Made by a program: the position numbers and the translations under genes
Source of the DNA: Pieris napi
Lineage: Eukaryota; Arthropoda; Insecta; Lepidoptera; Pieridae
Length of the DNA: 64,000 nucleotides
Reading direction: 5' to 3'
Assembly: GCF_905475465.1 (NCBI RefSeq)
Contig: NC_062259.1
Span: 4,598,501-4,662,500, forward strand
Part shown: positions 60,344 to 64,000 of the stretch, one piece after another
Numbering within the stretch: position 1 is the first letter of the stretch
Layout of the letters: each line of letters starts with the position of its first letter
The notes under the pieces: generated by a model
Databases searched by the model: none
Seen by the model: only the letters and a program-made list of their open reading frames with translations
What the model was told of the DNA's origin: nothing

Positions 60344-62875
60344 TTTTTCTATATTATATTTTATTACCTATTAGATAAATCACAATTTTTATTTTAATGA
60401 ATACTAACTAGTTATTTTTTCAGGTTAATGGCATGACGGACCGATGAACATTATGAACTTTAAGAAGTCTTTTACCAACATTCATCCAGTGAATCCTTAA
60501 TATAATGATTGTTAATTAATTTTAGTTTTGTCAATTACAAGTTAAGAGAAAATGATATCGATATAAATGTAATTAAAGTAATTAAATTATCATTGAATTT
60601 CATTTAAATTAAAATGGTAAATAAAACAAAATAAATATATTTTCTGAATATAATACGAATAGAAATCACGTCAATACACATGCATAAAAATGTGAAAACA
60701 CACAACTTGTGCCACTCAGTGCGATATTCTAAATTATTCGGAATGAGGAATGTGATATGAAGTCATTATTTTCCTCAAATAAGTTGGCTGTTAAAGCCAA
60801 TAATTCAATGGAATTTAATAACTCATACATTCTTTGTATAAATAAAATAATTACAATCGGTGGTAACCACGCTCTTAGTTGAAAATATTAATGCTAACAG
60901 GTGTGTTAAGATGAATAAGAATACACTCTAAAAATCTTTTTTAAATAAATCTCAAAATAATACACTTGAGGCGGTAGTTTGAAGATACTTTTCCAAATGA
61001 GATTCACATATAACAGCTCTTTTAAACCTGTGTTATTAATATATTCATACTGCAACTTAAGTCTATAAAATCTGCTTAAATAATAAAAACAAATAAATTA
61101 GGTATACAATATGGCACCGGACAACAATTTTAGTAACCCAAATATTAATACATTTACTAAATGCATCAGTAAATATACAAAATATATTTAAAGAAATTTA
61201 GAAGTAACACAGTAACAAAAAATATACATTTATCATGTATGATATAAATAAAAAGGGCTTTCTTAGTCAACTAATACACTTAGAAAAATCTTATAGCCGA
61301 CGTTTTGAGAATGAAGAACACACACACGACAAAAAGTCAGTAGTAGTAATTTTGCTGCCGAAATCTATTTAAAATAGATATCTTACATTGCTAAAAACTA
61401 AATACAGTTGTAATAGTCGACAATTAAGACGTAACTTACTTACGTATGAAACTCGATAAATGCTGTGTCAATATTATTATGTAAATAAGATTTATTGTGC
61501 GATACAAATGATATTGACACGTTATGCCCCGGCGAGACTCGAAGTTATTTGTAAATTTTCAATATTCTAAAGTTCATTCATAGATTTTATTGCCTTATGC
61601 GATGATTTTAGTAATTCAGCAACCTTAAAGTTGACTATTGAAGATTAATTTAGCGCTAGTTCACACAGTTAGGCTATCAGTTTTACATGAACCTACTATA
61701 ATCTAAAATAAGTCATTGTGCTATTCAACAAGTCATTCTATTATTCGGGCTTCTAGCGCGTTAATTAAAACGTATGTTCTTCAGTTAATGATATACTATT
61801 TAGCGATTATATAACTTTATACTATACCAGTATACCTCACTTTGCTTGCTTACTATTGTAACTTAGCATCTTAACCAACATAACTTAGACATAACAGAAT
61901 AAGTCTTTTGGTTAGCAAGAGTGATTCTGGTCATAAAAAAAACATCTGTTACAAAATGTAAGGGCAAGGGAAAAACGTTCTTCATTCAGACGGAATACAC
62001 AGCTTTGGGTTCTAACATCGATTCGACCATGACTTATCCTCACTTAGTAAGGTCTAGGTTCAAGTATGAACCAGCGCTTATGCTAATATTTGTACAGCTA
62101 TGACTTAAATGAATTTAGTATACAATATCAATCTCGTTAGAAAAATTTAAAAAATAACGTCTACAAACACGCTAAGTTACCATAAGAATTTCTACACTGC
62201 CTCATTTGAACACCAAATAGTCTTAAATATCCTAACGACAGCTAAATAAAAAAATATAGGTATTTTCATTAGTATAACAGTCATTTGTAAACTACCGAGA
62301 ACATTAGGCGATTGGTCGAATTTTTTTCACCCTTTAACTATTCGTTCCACCCATCACCCACCGAGTTCGCATTCCTGGCCCTTTTGTACTCATAGTCATA
62401 CAGAACTTAGATAATTCATAAAACATCGACACAATAATCAAATCTAACTATAAAATAGATTTGTTTGTACAGAGTAGAAGTAGCACTTGAATCGTTGGAA
62501 GTTAAGTATAGAATATTGCAATACATTTATTCAAGCTTGAACACTCTTTACCACTAATTGTTTAAACGGAGCCGAGACCCTGAGGACAAAAATTCATGAT
62601 TAATCATAAATAAATAACAGTTGACCTTGGTAAAAAGTTTCTTTACACAGTAAGCATGCCCATAATTAGTGTGATAGATTAAATTTAGAACATTTAACAC
62701 AATGAAATAAGCAATGATGGACTGAGAGAAGAATGATAATAACGATTTAATGTACTCAAATATGGAATTGATTCCGTTGAAGTTGCAAAACACAATGCTC
62801 TATTATTCCTCTCTCAAATCGTTACAAGAGTATTAGTTACCTCGACGACCATTATCTAATTGTGACCAATTCAAG
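60344..62875. other. AT-rich DNA, no coding sequence seen; possible 3' UTR
   Basis: No frame, inverted repeat or known repeat was recognised. If the exon candidate at 62876-62944 is real, part of this interval would be its 3' UTR. Confidence 0.35.
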
Positions 62876-62944
62876 TTATCGCGCTTTCCGCGCCGAGTCA
62901 CCTCGAGCCGTTGGCGTGGGGACCGGCGTCGGCTCCGTAATACC
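62876..62944 (-). CDS. Candidate terminal coding exon of an off-window gene
   Basis: A sharp GC-rich patch in AT-rich DNA reads on the minus strand as GITEPTPVPTPTARGDSARK, then AR and a stop (TAA at 62878-62876). It is preceded by an acceptor (GGGATTAG) with CTAAC branch-like and T-rich sequence upstream. It would be the last 22 residues of a protein whose other exons lie to the right of the window. The plus strand is also open across the patch (ending GVGSVIP), so strand is not certain. I do not recognise the protein. Confidence 0.3.
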   Translation of the reverse strand, partial: GITEPTPVPTPTARGDSARKAR

Positions 62945-64000
62945 CTAATCCCAATGCAAAGTGTTAGTCACAAACAAGGTGAAAAATCTACATTGATGAC
63001 CTTATTATTGGGTGTTGCTATTTCTGATGATAGAATCTCGTTATGTATATATGTTACGACGTAACACAATTACTATGATATTAATCGAGATTTTGTTTAT
63101 TTTAGACAATGTCAGAATTAGCACCATCAGCATGAATGTACAAGTAAGTTCAATAATAAATATATATAATTATAGATGACAATAAACTACAGTCTTAAAT
63201 AAAATTTTTGCACACATGCACCTTTGCAATAGACAAACTAAAGTAAAAAAAATCAAAACTATGACTTAAATGTTAGATGTACCCTTTTTTGTTCTACGGA
63301 ATCTGGCTGGCAACTAGCTTTGCGTTGGATGTGTGTGTTTCGTGTTAAACTAGTGGCATATGCATTTGTTTTTTATGAATAAGATGATTGGATCTAAAAA
63401 TATCTATAAATGCTTCTAAATATCATTGTTCATTTGTTAGTTGATCTATATAACACAATTAACCTGCCATGTAATAACAACACGTAGTGTCATTAGTCAA
63501 AGCGTTTATGTTTACCAACGAACTAAAATATACATTAGCTCTGTTTAAAACAACGGATCTATTTGCATTCTTTTAATGTATGTTCTGATTTTAACATCTC
63601 AAGAAAACTACGTACTAAAAGATCAATTATAAAATTATTCTAATATTCAGAACCGTGATCAATTAAGCGGCTTTTGAGTCACAATATCGCAGTCACATAA
63701 TATGTGAACCGGCTAAAAACAAACACCTAAGAGAAAATATAGTTAAGGTTGTACATAAACACGTAAATGCTATCTTGTATACCTAGGAATGAAAAGCAAT
63801 ACAAATTGACTCACGTCACTGATAATGTCGTGTTTTATTTACTATTCAGTATACAAGTTGAATGGAAACTTGAAATCATGCTTTCAAACAATACCTATAC
63901 GATCTATTCTTAGGTTATTTTTATATAAAATTTTAGTTTTATATAAAAGGCTGTAACCATATATATGAGATATATATAATATAGAGCTGGAACCATAACA
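62945..64000. other. AT-rich DNA to window edge, no feature seen
   Basis: No exon, tRNA or repeat is recognisable. If the exon candidate at 62876-62944 is real, this would be its upstream intron. Confidence 0.35.

Noticed and set aside
1..64000. CRISPR arrays, operons, prophage or bacterial defence systems
   Set aside because: No regularly spaced repeats or bacterial-type genes are present; this is eukaryotic DNA with spliced genes.

Overview
This is AT-rich eukaryotic nuclear DNA with spliced genes (GT-AG introns from about 0.2 to 3.9 kb). It most likely comes from a moth or butterfly. The reasons are tRNA-derived SINEs and short interspersed repeats of types I know from lepidopteran genomes, an insect-type SLC36 amino acid transporter, and a complete UHRF1 gene, which Drosophila lacks. 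I joined the exons by eye from splice sites, reading frame and family similarity. Nothing was checked against a database or transcripts.

Layout. Positions 1 to about 20,650 contain no gene I can support. They hold decayed SINEs, two MITE-like elements with terminal inverted repeats (3775-3924 and 8171-8726), small hairpins and a local duplication. Positions 20,654-30,386 (+) carry seven exons of an SLC36/pathetic-like transporter whose first exon I could not find. A mariner transposase relic and a SINE lie in its introns. Positions 30,816-33,305 contain a TTAA-flanked inverted-repeat element and two adjoining inverted-repeat elements.

Positions 34,480-47,648 (-) are a 16-exon UHRF1 gene of 840 codons with UBL, tandem Tudor, PHD, SRA and RING domains. 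Its introns hold a 262 bp TAA-flanked MITE, a SINE with a perfect 14 bp target duplication, a Helitron-like 3' end and nested repeat fragments. Only 522 bp separate its start codon from that of a ZDHHC16-type palmitoyltransferase (48,171-51,135, +, four exons), so the two genes probably share a divergent promoter. Positions 55,680-57,470 (+) are an intronless QSOX sulfhydryl oxidase. Positions 58,640-60,240 (-) are a decayed RTE-like LINE. A GC-rich island near 62,876-62,944 may be the last coding exon of a minus-strand gene beyond the right edge.

The four genes have unrelated housekeeping roles: amino acid transport, maintenance of CpG methylation, protein palmitoylation and disulfide formation. 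They do not form an operon-like system. I found no undescribed multi-gene system. The most interesting points are the intact UHRF1 architecture, the compact divergent promoter, the intronless QSOX, the well-defined MITEs and the candidate GC-rich terminal exon.
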